Source: Closterium sp. Naga37s-1
Taxonomy: Eukaryota; Streptophyta; Zygnematophyceae; Desmidiales; Closteriaceae
Length of the DNA stretch: 64,000 bases
Reading direction: 5' to 3'
Assembly (NCBI GenBank): GCA_947471745.1
Contig: CANJKZ010000960.1
Location: forward strand, 930,001 to 994,000
Of the stretch, positions 20,101 to 34,700 are shown in pieces. The notes under the pieces were generated by a model. The model worked only from the letters and a program-made list of their open reading frames with translations, ran no database searches and was not told the DNA's origin. The number at the start of each line of letters is the position of its first letter. The first letter of the stretch is position 1. Both the position numbers and the translations under genes were made by a program.

Positions 20101-21886
20101 TAGCGCCCCACATACTCTCTCCATAGTCCTCCTCCGCTGCTGCCTCTGGGTTCTCCTCACCCTTTTGCTGCTCCTTGGTTGCTGCACCACTCTCCTTAGG
20201 TTCACTGAACTTGCTGGTCCCTCCAGGTTTGCTCTTCTTGAGCTCATTCTCCTTAGCGCGACCGTTCGCGCCATCGTCGCTACCGACCGCTCCATCCTTG
20301 GTGCTGATGCTTGCTGCCACTTGCCTCTCCTTAGGCATAGGGACCACTGGGATCTGCCACATCTCGTTGTAGACATCCCTGTCCTCATGAAGGTCCCAAA
20401 GAATTCGATCGCCAAGCCTTGCGGTGTAGGTCTTGGCTCCCTTCGAGTTCGTGTCCATGCCGGCCTTTGCCAACCGCCGCACGGAAATCAGGTTTGCAGC
20501 AAGGCTGGGCACCCAAAGCACGTTCTTGAGACCCACCATCTTCCCATCAGCACCCTTGAACATGGCCTTGCCCATGCCTTTCACCTCTGCTCGCTGCCCC
20601 AAAGCCGATGTGACATGCTTCACCGGTGACGGCTCGAGTTCGGTGAGCAAGTCCGGGCGAGGTGTCATGCTATAGGTAGCGCCACTATCAATCACCCAAT
20701 AGTCCAGGGGGTGTAGGGTCACCTTCCCCACAGCTGCTGGCTCCTCAAAGCCTTCATCCTTCTCTGGACCAGCCGGTACTTGCGTCGACACGAAGTAGAA
20801 TAGACCCGGGTATCGATCGTCGCTCGGGTCCTTGTCGTTGTTTCCGCTCTTCATGTTTGCAGCTCCGCCACCGCGACCGCCACGGCCTCCACGGCCTCGT
20901 CCTCTCCCTCCTCCTGCTCCTCTACCCTCTTGGCCTTGAGCAGGGGTCCAACCATCAGGGAGTTTGTAGCAGTCGCGCCACATGTGTCCGCTCTTGTGGC
21001 AATAGTGACACTCGCCGTCGAATCGGCCGCGACCGCGTCCGTAGCTCTTGTCGTCGCTGCCGTAACCGCCACTCCTGCGGCCTCCGCCGAAGTTGCTGCC
21101 ACCAAACCTTCCTCCCCCTCGTCCTCTGCCTCTTCCTCGACCATATCCACGGCCGATGCTCGCTGCCCCAGCGCCATCCGCACTCGCCAACTCACGGCGG
21201 CGGAAATCCTCTTGAAGGATAGCTCGCTTCACGTCTTCAAGCGAGAGGCGGGGCAAGTCGCGATTAAGGTTGATGATGAGCGAGGACCATGACTCTGGGA
21301 GTAAGGCCAGCAACTTGGTCTTCTTTTGGAGCTCACTGTAGTTCAAATCAGCTCCCTCAAGCCGCGTCAACAAGTCGAAGAATTTCTGCACCCCTTCTTC
21401 AACCGCTTCGTCTTCTTCAATTCGTAGTGCCGCCATTTGCCGTTCCAACACCACCGCTACCGCCGCTGTTGCAGGAGCATGTACACCCTTGAGAGCAGCC
21501 CATGCCTTTGGTCCTTTCTCTGGTTCACGCTGGAATGGCTTGATGTGACGGATCTGACTGCTCCCCAACGCTTGCCCAAGTAAGAGATAGCCTTGTGCGC
21601 TCTTCCGCACCCACGGGCTCTTCTCCGGGTCGTTCTCGGGGCGCTTCTCCGTTCCTTCCATCACCTCCAGCAGGTCATAGTGGTCAAAGATGTTCTCCAT
21701 CTTGAAGGACCATTCAGCAAAGTTGTCACCGTTGAACTTGTCAAGCCCAAACACCCTAGGCTCATCCCTAGGTGGGCCAAGACTTGGTTGCATGGGCGCC
21801 ATGGCTGAATCACGGGGTTGGCCTTGAGCTTGAGCTTCTCCACTGCCACCAGCACCTCTGCCACCCCTTTCCTCAGGTCCAGACAT
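17117..21886 (-). CDS. Intact Ty1/copia Gag-Pol polyprotein (element B, right body)
   Basis: One 1589-residue frame runs from the ATG at 21886; upstream in-frame codons overlap the PBS, so the first ATG (MSGPEERGG) is taken. Domains in order: Gag (WSFKMENIFDHYDLLEVMEG), a Gly/Arg-rich stretch, a zinc knuckle CHYCHKSGHMWRDC (about residue 291), protease VIDSGATYSMT (about 399), GAG-pre-integrase (LHRRMGH...CPTCIQAKF), integrase with Asp in VVMDVVGP, Asp in IRTDRGGEF and Glu in NGIAERANRT (about 679, 745, 779), reverse transcriptase with SKWLFKIK and the catalytic VYVDDILIF (about 1259), and RNase H (YSDASYASEPED, SVESEYMAL, YCDSQGAIALAKNP). Length and order are typical of copia. All key residues are present, so the copy looks competent for transposition and could act on element C only if their ends are compatible. 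Confidence 0.95.
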   Translation of the reverse strand: MSGPEERGGRGAGGSGEAQAQGQPRDSAMAPMQPSLGPPRDEPRVFGLDKFNGDNFAEWSFKMENIFDHYDLLEVMEGTEKRPENDPEKSPWVRKSAQGYLLLGQALGSSQIRHIKPFQREPEKGPKAWAALKGVHAPATAAVAVVLERQMAALRIEEDEAVEEGVQKFFDLLTRLEGADLNYSELQKKTKLLALLPESWSSLIINLNRDLPRLSLEDVKRAILQEDFRRRELASADGAGAASIGRGYGRGRGRGRGGGRFGGSNFGGGRRSGGYGSDDKSYGRGRGRFDGECHYCHKSGHMWRDCYKLPDGWTPAQGQEGRGAGGGRGRGRGGRGGRGGGAANMKSGNNDKDPSDDRYPGLFYFVSTQVPAGPEKDEGFEEPAAVGKVTLHPLDYWVIDSGATYSMTPRPDLLTELEPSPVKHVTSALGQRAEVKGMGKAMFKGADGKMVGLKNVLWVPSLAANLISVRRLAKAGMDTNSKGAKTYTARLGDRILWDLHEDRDVYNEMWQIPVVPMPKERQVAASISTKDGAVGSDDGANGRAKENELKKSKPGGTSKFSEPKESGAATKEQQKGEENPEAAAEEDYGESMWGAIASAAFSNPTSATGECDWLTLHRRMGHVALPILQQLVKNEMVAGIRVKGEPDEVLGCPTCIQAKFTRFPFPSSEATAKAPLDEVVMDVVGPLKLGAAGAEYFLTIVDVYTRMTWVYVLAKKSDVAETLKTDWFPMVERQQDRLVKSIRTDRGGEFLSKEFGLWLKKNGIRHSLTMPYSPAMNGIAERANRTITEAARGLLIEAGLPDYFWPDAVRSACVAKNRALTHVGADKWVPYVEWLGRKPKVDMLRVFGCMCMALVPKHLRHNKLGAKAVWAVHLGMAQNSKGWLLWDPFTKKFLVSRDCKFMENFMYKDWKAENEAKIGVRFGEVKSSGLEHVELPLELSSGSTTTRQSSLVNGGEEANDAEEEEEEVQQVSERAPSLPSRTTSAPRIRATPQQRQGLQVPAAEEEGRGKRRVQPPNRLTYDAPGKQGKTALAGAAMMVGDDEESDYEECAFAFFSPVEMPGEPATLKEALESSDAEEWKKAMESELKSIEENDTFELVELPEGRTAITSKWLFKIKSDADGKIERYKSRLVAKGYQQKEKVDFKELFAPVVKPTTLRTLFAGAAIKGWVVKQMDIVTAFLNVILEEEIFMAQPEGFDDGSGRVWKLKKALYGLKQAPRQWYMKLREVLEGIGFTPSTADHSLFMLGEGEQRSFMVVYVDDILIFSPSSDLVKEVMLKLQDKFKCKALGDVSFYLGLHIERDVEKRCMRVHQRKYLEALATNFGQSEGHVATPFPSGFKCVKGPEEESVGEEERRRFHSLVGSLMYAAVNTRPDVAFATGQLARVVQCPNEEQVAAGMRVAKYLGQTPTVGLQYSAAAQRRQKGADGVEPGRLFLTAYSDASYASEPEDMTSVGGFICCVGGGPTAWESKKQVDQALSSVESEYMALFRAVREIVWQRRLLAELGEEQQGPTPLYCDSQGAIALAKNPVLHGLTKHMRVKWHWTRSMVTAGEVELRYVKTTGQPADMMTKRLVEQQHWKCCKLAGMALN

Positions 21887-21907
21887 TGTCGAAACTGCTC
21901 CAAGGGC

Positions 21908-21918
21908 CTCTGATACCA
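21908..21918 (-). other. Primer-binding site, right body of element B
   Basis: Minus-strand TGGTATCAGAG, 2 nt after the LTR end CTATAACA. Confidence 0.85.
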
Positions 21919-21920
21919 CT

Positions 21921-22739
21921 TGTTATAGTCAGAATAGGCTTGAATGTGCCTAAAACGAAAGATAGAGAGCACAGACGGATTTCTGCACAGCGGCTTCAAA
22001 CGTTGATAGCGTTCTGCTCACAGCTGCAAATGACTTGATTCAAATTGGATCTAGAGCGTCTTCACGTCGTCTACAATTAGCAATTTAGATTGCACGATTT
22101 GATAAAGAATTGACGACACAGCGTCGGTTTGAACGAACGGTACTATGGCAGCCACTATAGTCTTAGAACACAAGATAGGAAGAGTTACGAGTTGGGAATG
22201 ACTCCCAGCTCCTACAAACCCCAAGGGCCGAGGTACAGTGATGTGGAACAGTGCCACACTGTCCCCAACCACGAAGGGTCTCGAAACTACCCTTCACTAG
22301 GGCCTACACCAAGTGAAATGTTACACTACACAAAGTAATGTAACTATCTTCAATATCTTGAGGTGTACCCTTTTGGCAAGCTTCGAAATCACTTGAGGCT
22401 TGACACCAAGGCTCGGGCTCTTCATCACAAACTCATCCTTGAGTTCTTGATGGGTCTGCTGCACACACCTGCGACACGCCGAACGTTCGACACAGGACAA
22501 AATAGAAACCGCGCACGACAAAATAGAAACCGCGCGCGAGACACAAACGACCGCGTAACACGCGTCTAGCGATAACTCGCTATTGACTCGACACACACAC
22601 TCGACATCATGACTCAACATTCACACACAATTATAAGCATGAAATATATATTATCCCATGCCCTCATACCATTCCATACACACACACATTCACGCACACG
22701 GACAACAAGCCGAGTGCAAACCGTAGGGTTGCACTAACA
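21921..22739 (-). repeat. 5' LTR of element B (right)
   Basis: 819 bp. On the minus strand it begins TGTTAGTGC, where the other two LTRs begin TGTTGGTGC. It is followed on the plus strand by the TSD CTCAC. Confidence 0.92.
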
Positions 22740-25700
22740 CTCACCTCACATCACATCACATCACCTCACATCACATCACCTCACATCACATCACCTCACA
22801 TCACATCACCTCACATCACATCACATCACCTCACCTCACATCACATCACCTCACCTCACATCACATCACCTCACATCACATCACATCACATCACATCACA
22901 TCACATCACATCACCACACATCACCTCAAATCACATCACCTCACGTCACATCACATCACATCACCTCACGTCACATCACCTCACGTCACATCACATCACC
23001 TCACATCACATCACCTCACATCACATCACATCACCTCACCTCACATCACCTCACATCACATCACCTCACATCACATCACCTCACATCACATCACATCACA
23101 TCACATCACATCACCTCACATCACCTCAAATCACATCACCTCACATCACATCACAGCACATCACATCACATCACATCACATCACATCACCTCACATCACC
23201 TTAAATCACATCACCTCCCGTCACATCACATGACCTCACGTCACATCATCTCACCTCACATCACATCACCTCGCGTCACATCACATCACCTCACATCACA
23301 TCACATCACCTCACATCACATCACATCACCTCACATCACATCACCTCACATCACATCACCTCACATCACATCACATCACATCACATCACATCACATCACA
23401 TCACATCACCTCACATCACCTCACATCACCTCACATCACATCACCTCACATCACATCACCTCACATCACATCACATCACATCACATCACATCACATCACA
23501 TCACATCACATCACCTCACATCACATCACCTCACATCACATAACCTCACATCACATCACATCACATCACATCACATCACATCACATCACATCACCTCACA
23601 TCACATCACCTCACATCACATCACATCACATCACATCACATCACATCACATCACATCACATCACCTCACATCACATCACCTCACATCACATCACCTCACA
23701 TCACATCACATCACATCACATCACATCACAACACATCACATCACATCACATCACATCACATCACATCACCACACATCACCTCAAATCACATCACCTCACG
23801 TCACATCACATCACCTCACATCACATCACATCACCTCACCTCACATCACATCACCTCACATCACATCACCTTACATCACATCACCTCACATCACATCACC
23901 TCACATCACATCACCTCACATCACATCACATCACATCACATCACATCACATCACCTCACATCACCTCAAATCACATCACCTCACATCACATCACAGCACA
24001 TCACATCACATCACATCACATCACATCACCTCACATCACCTTAAATCACATCACCTCCCGTCACATCACATCACCTCACGTCACATCATCTCACCTCACA
24101 GCACATCACCTCGCGTCACATCACATCACCTCACATCACATCACATCACCTCACATCACATCACATCACCTCACATCACATCACCTCACATTACATCACC
24201 TCACATCACATCACATCACATCACATCACATCACATCACATCACATCACATCACATCACATCACCTCACATCACCTCACATCACCTCACATCACATCACC
24301 TCACATCACATCACCTCACATCACATCACATCACATCACATCACATCACATCACATCACATTACATCACCTCACATCACATCACCTCACTTCACATCACC
24401 TCACATCACATCACCTCACATCACCTCACCTCACATCACCTCACATCACCTCACATCACATCACCTCATATCACATCACCTCACATCACCTCACATCACA
24501 TCACATCACATCACATCACATCACCTCACATCACCTCAAATCACATCACCTCCCGTCACATCACATCACCTCACGTCACATCACCTCACCTGACATCACA
24601 TCACATCACCTCACCTCACCTCACATCACCTCACATCACATCACCTCACATCACATCACCTCACATCACATCACATCACCTCACCTCACATCACATCACC
24701 TCACCTCACATCACATCACCTCACATCACATCACATCACATCACATCACATCACATCACATCACCACACATCACCTCAAATCACATCACCTCACGTCACA
24801 TCACATCACATCACCTCACGTCACATCACCTCACGTCACATCACATCACCTCACATCACATCACCTCACATCACATCACATCACCTCACCTCACATCACC
24901 TCACATCACATCACCTCACATCACATCACCTCACATCACATCACATCACATCACATCACATCACCTCACATCACCTCAAATCACATCACCTCACATCACA
25001 TCACAGCACATCACATCACATCACATCACATCACATCACCTCACATCACCTTAAATCACATCACCTCCCGTCACATCACATGACCTCACGTCACATCATC
25101 TCACCTCACATCACATCACCTCGCGTCACATCACATCACCTCACATCACATCACATCACCTCACATCACATCACATCACCTCACATCACATCACCTCACA
25201 TCACATCACCTCACATCACATCACATCACATCACATCACATCACATCACATCACATCACCTCACATCACCTCACATCACCTCACATCACATCACCTCACA
25301 TCACATCACCTCACATCACATCACATCACATCACATCACATCACATCACATCACATCACATCACATCACCTCACATCACATCACCTCACATCACATAACC
25401 TCACATCACATCACATCACATCACATCACATCACATCACATCACATCACATCACCTCACATCACATCACCTCACATCACATCACATCACATCACATCACA
25501 TCACATCACATCACATCACATCACCTCACATCACATCACCTCACATCACATCACCTCACATCACATCACATCACATCACATCACATCACAACACATCACA
25601 TCACATCACATCACATCACATCACATCACCACACATCACCTCAAATCACATCACCTCACGTCACATCACATCACCTCACATCACATCACATCACCTCACC

Positions 25701-28700
25701 TCACATCACATCACCTCACATCACATCACCTTACATCACATCACCTCACATCACATCACCTCACATCACATCACCTCACATCACATCACATCACATCACA
25801 TCACATCACATCACCTCACATCACCTCAAATCACATCACCTCACATCACATCACAGCACATCACATCACATCACATCACATCACATCACCTCACATCACC
25901 TTAAATCACATCACCTCCCGTCACATCACATCACCTCACGTCACATCATCTCACCTCACAGCACATCACCTCGCGTCACATCACATCACCTCACATCACA
26001 TCACATCACCTCACATCACATCACATCACCTCACATCACATCACCTCACATTACATCACCTCACATCACATCACATCACATCACATCACATCACATCACA
26101 TCACATCACATCACATCACATCACCTCACATCACCTCACATCACCTCACATCACATCACCTCACATCACATCACCTCACATCACATCACATCACATCACA
26201 TCACATCACATCACATCACATTACATCACCTCACATCACATCACCTCACTTCACATCACCTCACATCACATCACCTCACATCACCTCACCTCACATCACC
26301 TCACATCACCTCACATCACATCACCTCATATCACATCACCTCACATCACCTCACATCACATCACATCACATCACATCACATCACCTCACATCACCTCAAA
26401 TCACATCACCTCCCGTCACATCACATCACCTCACGTCACATCACCTCACCTGACATCACATCACATCACCTCACCTCACCTCACATCACCTCACATCACA
26501 TCACATCACCTCACATCACCTCACATCACCTCACATCACCTCAAATCACATCACCTCACATCACATCACATCACCTCACATCACATCACCTCACGTCACA
26601 TCACCTCTTGCACATCACATCACCTCACATCACATCACCTCACATCACATCACATCATCTCACCTCACATCACATCACCTCACATCACATCACCTCACAT
26701 CACATCACCTCACATCACATCACCTCACCTCACATCACATCACCTCACATCACATCACCTCACATCACATCACCTCACATCACATCACCTCACCTCACAT
26801 CACATCACCTCACCTCACATCACATCACCTCACCTCACCTCACATCACCTCACATCACATCACATCACCTCACATCACATCACCTCACATCACATCACCT
26901 CACTTCACATCACCTCACATCACATCACCTCACATCACCTCACATCACCTCACATCCACTCAAATCACATCACCTCACGTCACATCACATCACCTCACGT
27001 CACATCACATCACCTCACCTCACCTCACGTAACATCATCTCACGTCACATCACCTCACGTCACATCACCTCACGTCACATCACATCACCTCACATCACAT
27101 CACCTCACATCACATCACATCACCTCACCTCACATCACATCACATCACCTCACATCACATCACCTCACATCACATCACCTCACATCACATCACCTCACAT
27201 CACATCACCTCAAATCACATCACCTCACATCACATCACCTCACCTCACATCACATCACCTTACCTCACCTCACATCACCTCACACCACCTCACATCACAT
27301 CACCTCACATCACATCACCTCACATCACATCACCTCACTTCACATCACCTCACATCACACCACCTCACATCACATCACCTCACATCACATCACATCACAT
27401 CACATCACATCACATCACATCACATCACATCACATCACATCACATCACATCACATCACATCACCTCACCTCACATCACCTCACATCACATCACATCACAT
27501 CACATCACATCACATCACATCACATCACATCACCTCACATCACCTCAAATCACATCACCTCACGTCACATCACATCACATCACCTCACGTCACATCACCT
27601 CACGTCACATCACATCACCTCACATCACATCACCTCACATCACATCACATCACCTCACCTCACATCACATCACCTCACATCACATCACCTTACATCACAT
27701 CACCTCACATCACATCACCTCACATCACATAACCTCACATCACATCACATCACATCACATCACCTCACATCACCTCAAATCACATCACCTCCCGTCACAT
27801 CACATCACCTCACGTCACATCACCTCACGTCACATCACATCACCTCACATCACATCACCTCTCATCACATCACCTCACATCACATCACCTCACATCACAT
27901 CACCTCACATCACATCACCTCACATCACATCACCTCACATCACATCACAGCACATCACATCACATCACATCACATCACATCACATCACATCACATCACAT
28001 CACCTCACATCACCTTAAATCACATCACCTCCCATCACATCACATCACCTCACGTCACATCATCTCACCTCACATCACATCACCTCACGTCACATCACAT
28101 CACCTCACATCACATCACATCACCTCACATCACATCACATCACCTCACATCACATCACCTCACATCACATCACCTCACATCACATCACATCACATCACAT
28201 CACATCACATCACATCACCTCACATCACCTCACATCACCTCACATCACATCACCTCACATCACATCACATCACCTCATATCACATCACATCACATCACAT
28301 CACATCACCTCACATCACATCACCTCACTTCACATCACCTCACATAACATCACCTCACCTCACATCACATCACCTCACCTCACATCACATCACCTCACCT
28401 CACATCACCTCACATCACATCACATCACATCACCTCACATCACCTCACATCACCTCACATCACATCACCTCACATCACATCACATCACCTCATATCACAT
28501 CACATCACATCACATCACATCACATCACATCACCTCACATCACATCACCTCACTTCACATCACCTCACATCACATCACCTCACATCACATCACATCACAT
28601 CACATCACATCACATCACCTCACATCACCTCACATCACCTCACATCACATCACCTCACATCACATCACATCACCTCATATCACATCACATCACATCACAT

Positions 28701-31700
28701 CACATCACATCACCTCACATCACATCACCTCACTTCACATCACCTCACATCACATCACCTCACCTCACATCACATCACCTCACCTCACTTCACATCACCT
28801 CACATCACATCACCTCACATCACCTCACCTCACATCACCTCACATCACCTCACATCACCTCACATCACCTCACATCACATCACCTCACATCACATCACCT
28901 CACATCACATCACATCACATCACATCACATCACATCACATCACATCACATCACATCACATCACATCACATCACCTCACATCACCTCAAATCACATCACCT
29001 CCCGTCAAATCACATCACCTCACGTCACATCACATCACCTCACGTCACATCACATCACCTCACCTCACCTCACGTCACATCACCTCACGTCACATCACCT
29101 CACGTCACATCACATCACCTCACATCTCATCACCTCACATCACATCACATCACCTCACCTCACATCACATCACATCACCTCACATCACATCACCTCACAT
29201 CACATCACCTCACATCACATCACCTCACATCACATCACCTCACATCACATCACCTCACCTCACATCACATCACCTCACATCACATCACCTCACATCACAT
29301 CACCTCACATCACATCACCTCACCTCACATCACATCACCTCACCTCACATCACATCACCTCACCTCACATCACCTCACATCACATCACATCACCTCACAT
29401 CACATCACCTCACATCACATCACCTCACTTCACATCACCTCACATCACATCACCTCACATCACCTCACATCACCTCACATCACCTCAAATCACATCACCT
29501 CACGTCACATCACATCAACTCACGTCACATCACCTCACGTCACATCACATCACCTCACGTCACATCACATCACCTCACCTCACCTCACGTCACATCACCT
29601 CACATCACATCACCTCACGTCACATCACATCACCTCACATCACATCACCTCACATCACATCACATCACCTCACCTCACATCACATCACATCACCTCACAT
29701 CACATCACCTCACATCACATCACCTCACATCACATCACCTCACATCACATCACATCACATCACATCACCTCACATCACCTCAAATCACATCACCTCCCGT
29801 CACATCACATCACCTCACGTCACATCACCTCACGTCACATCACATCACCTCACATCACATCACCTCACATCACATCACCTCACATCACATCACCTCACAT
29901 CACATCACCTCACATCACATCACCTCACATCACATCACAGCACATCACATCACATCACATCACATCACATCACATCACATCACATCACCTCCCATCACAT
30001 CACATCACCTCACGTCACATCATCTCACCTCACATCACATCACCTCACGCCACATCACATCACCTCACATCACATCACCTCACATCACATCACCTCACAT
30101 CACATCACATCACATCACATCACATCACATCACATCACATCACATCACCTCACATCACATCACATCGCCTCACATCACATCACCTCACATCACATCACAT
30201 CACATCACATCACATCACATCACATCACATCACCTCACATCACATCACATCACATCACATCACCTCACATCACATCACCTCACATCACATCACATCACAT
30301 CACATCACATCACATCACATCACATCACATCACATCACCTCACATCACATCACATCACATCGCCTCACATCACATCACCTCACATCACATCACATCACAT
30401 CACATCACATCACATCACATCACCTCACATCACATCACATCACATCACATCACCTCACATCACATCACCTCACATCACATCACATCACATCACATCACAT
30501 CACATCACATCACATCACATCACCTCACATCACATCACCTCACATCACATCACCTCACTTCACATCACCTCACATCACATCACCTCACATCACATCACCT
30601 CACATCACATCACATCACATCACATCACATCACATCACATCACATCACATCACCTCACATCACATCACCTCACATCACATCACATCACCTCACATCACAT
30701 CACCTCACATCACATCACCTCACATCACATCACATCACATCACATCACATCACATCACATCACATCACATCACATCACCACACATCACCTCAAATCACAT
30801 CACCTCACGTCACATCACATCACATCACCTCACGTCACATCACCTCACGTCACATCACATCACCTCACATCACATCACCTCACATCACATCACATCACCT
30901 CACCTCACATCACATCACCTCACATCACATCACCTTACATCACATCACCTCACATCACATCACCTCACATCACATCACCTCACATCACATCACATCACAT
31001 CACATCACATCACCTCACATCACCTCAAATCACATCACCTCACATCACATCACAGCACATCACATCACATCACATCACATCACATCACATCACCTCACAT
31101 CACCTTAAATCACATCACCTCCCGTCACATCACATCACCTCACGTCACATCATCTCACCTCACATCACATCACCTCGCGTCACATCACATCACCTCACAT
31201 CACATCACATCACCTCACATCACATCACATCACCTCACATCACATCACCTCACGTCACATCACATCACCTTACATCACATCACCTCACATCACATCACAT
31301 CACATCACCTCACATCACCTCACATCACCTCACATCACATCACCTCACATCACATCACCTCACATCACATCACATCACATCACATCACATCACATCACAT
31401 CACATCACATCACCTCACGTCACATCACCTCACATCACATCACCTCACGTCACATCACATCACCTCACATCACATCACCTCACATCACATCACATCACAT
31501 CACCTCACATCACCTCACATCACATCACCTCACATCACATCACCTCACATCACATCACATCACATCACATCACATCACATCACATCACATCACATCACCT
31601 CACATCACATCACCTCACATCACATCACATCACATCACATCACATCACATCACATCACCTCACATCACCTCACATCACCTCACGTCACATCACCTCACAT

Positions 31701-34700
31701 CACATCACCTCAAATCACATCACATCACATCACATCACATCACATCACATCACATCACCTCACATCACATCACCTCACATCACATCACCTCACATCACAT
31801 CACCTCACATCACATCACCTCAAATCACATCACCTCACGTCACATCACATCACCTCACATCACATCACCTCACATCACATCACATCACCTCACATCACAT
31901 CACCTCACGTCACATCACATCACCTTACATCACATCACCTCACATCACATCACATCACATCACCTCACATCACCTCACATCACCTCACATCACATCACCT
32001 CACATCACATCACCTCACATCACATCACATCACATCACATCACATCACATCACATCACATCACATCACATCACCTCACGTCACATCACCTCACATCACAT
32101 CACCTCACGTCACATCACATCACCTCACATCACATCACCTCACATCACATCACATCACATCACCTCACATCACCTCACATCACCTCACATCACATCACCT
32201 CACATCACATCACCTCACATCACATCACATCACATCACATCACATCACATCACATCACCTCACATCACATCACCTCACATCACATCACATCACATCACAT
32301 CACATCACATCACATCACATCACATCACCTCACGTCACATCACCTCACATCACATCACCTCACGTCACATCACATCACCTCACATCACATCACCTCACAT
32401 CACATCACATCACATCACCTCACATCACCTCACATCACCTCACATCACATCACCTCACATCACATCACCTCACATCACATCACATCACATCACATCACAT
32501 CACATCACTCACATCACATCACATCACCTCACATCACATCACCTCACATCACATCACATCACATCACATCACATCACATCACCTCACATCACCTCACATC
32601 ACCTCACGTCACATCACCTCACATCACATCACCTCAAATCACATCACATCACATCACATCACATCACATCACATCACATCACATCACCTCACATCACATC
32701 ACCTCACATCACATCACCTCACATCACATCACATCACATCACATCACATCACATCACATCACCTCACATCACATCACATCACATCACATCACCTCACATC
32801 ACATCACCTCACATCACATCACATCACATCACATCACATCACATCACATCACATCACCTCACATCACATCACCTCACATCACATCACCTCACTTCACATC
32901 ACCTCACATCACATCACCTCACATCACATCACCTCACATCACATCACATCACATCACATCACATCACATCACATCACATCACATCACATCACATCACATC
33001 ACCTCACATCACATCACCTCACATCACATCACCTCACATCACATGACATCACATCACATCACATCACATCACATCACATCACATCACATCACATCACCAC
33101 ACATCACCTCAAATCACATCACCTCACGTCACATCACATCACCTCACATCACATCACATCACCTCACCTCACATCACATCACCTCACATCACATCACCTT
33201 ACATCACATCACCTCACATCACATCACCTCACATCACATCACCTCACATCACATCACATCACATCACATCACATCACATCACCTCACATCACCTCAAATC
33301 ACATCACCTCGCATCACATCACAGCACATCACATCACATCACATCACATCACATCACCTCACATCACCTTAAATCACATCACCTCCCGTCACATCACATC
33401 ACCTCACGTCACATCATCTCACCTCACATCACATCACCTCGCGTCACATCACATCACCTCACATCACATCGCATCACCTCACATCACATCACATCACCTC
33501 ACATCACATCACCTCACATCACATCACCTCACATCACATCACATCACATCACATCACATCACATCACATCACCTCACATCACCTCACATCACCTCACATC
33601 ACATCACCTCACATCACATCACCTCACATCACATCACATCACATCACATCACATCACATCACATCACATCACATCACATCACATCACCTCACATCACATC
33701 ACCTCACTTCACATCACCTCACATCACATCACCTCACATCACCTCACCTCACATCACCTCACATCACCTCACATCACCTCACATCACCTCACATCACATC
33801 ACCTCATATCACATCACCTCACATCACATCACATCACATCACATCACATCACATCACATCACATCACATCACATCACATCACCTCACATCACCTCAAATC
33901 ACATCACCTCCCGTCACATCACATCACCTCACGTCACATCACCTCACCTGACATCACATCACATCACCTCACCTCACCTCACATCACCTCACATCACATC
34001 ACATCACCTCACATCACCTCACATCACCTCACATCACCTCAAATCACATCACCTCACATCACATCACATCACCTCACATCACATCACCTCACGTCACATC
34101 ACCTCTTGCACATCACATCACCTCACATCACATCATCTCACATCACATCACATCATCTCACCTCACATCACATCACCTCACATCACATCACCTCATATCA
34201 CATCACCTCACATCACATCACCTCACCTCACATCACATCACCTCACATCACATCACCTCACATCACATCACCTCACATCACATCACCTCACCTCACATCA
34301 CATCACCTCACCTCACATCACATCACCTCACCTCACCTCACATCACCTCACATCACATCACATCACCTCACATCACATCACCTCACATCACATCACCTCA
34401 CTTCACATCACCTCACATCACATCACCTCACTTCACATCTCCTCACATCACATCACCTCACATCACATCACCTCACATCACATCACATCACATCACATCA
34501 CATCACATCACATCACATCACATCACATCACATCACATCACCTCACCTCACCTCACGTAACATCACCTCACGTCACATCACCTCACGTCACATCACCTCA
34601 CGTCACATCACATCACCTCACATCACATCACCTCACATCACATCACATCACCTCACCTCACATCACATCACATCACCTCACATCACATCACCTCACATCA

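Larger units (their letters stand above)
10592..22739 (-). mobile_element. Ty1/copia element B: three-LTR, two-body tandem
   Basis: Three 819-bp LTRs (10592-11410, 16257-17075, 21921-22739) enclose two internal regions of 4846 and 4845 bp. The middle LTR is the 3' LTR of the right body and the 5' LTR of the left body. Each body has its own PBS and polypurine tract. One CTCAC duplication flanks the whole unit. The LTRs differ from one another at only a handful of positions, so the insertion is young. The right body has an intact polyprotein; the left one carries a 1-nt insertion and a nonsense change. Orientation is the same as the zinc-finger gene whose proposed intron it occupies. Confidence 0.92.

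Noticed and set aside
10592..22739. Two independent copia insertions side by side
   Set aside because: Only three LTRs and a single pair of CTCAC duplications are present; the middle LTR serves both bodies.
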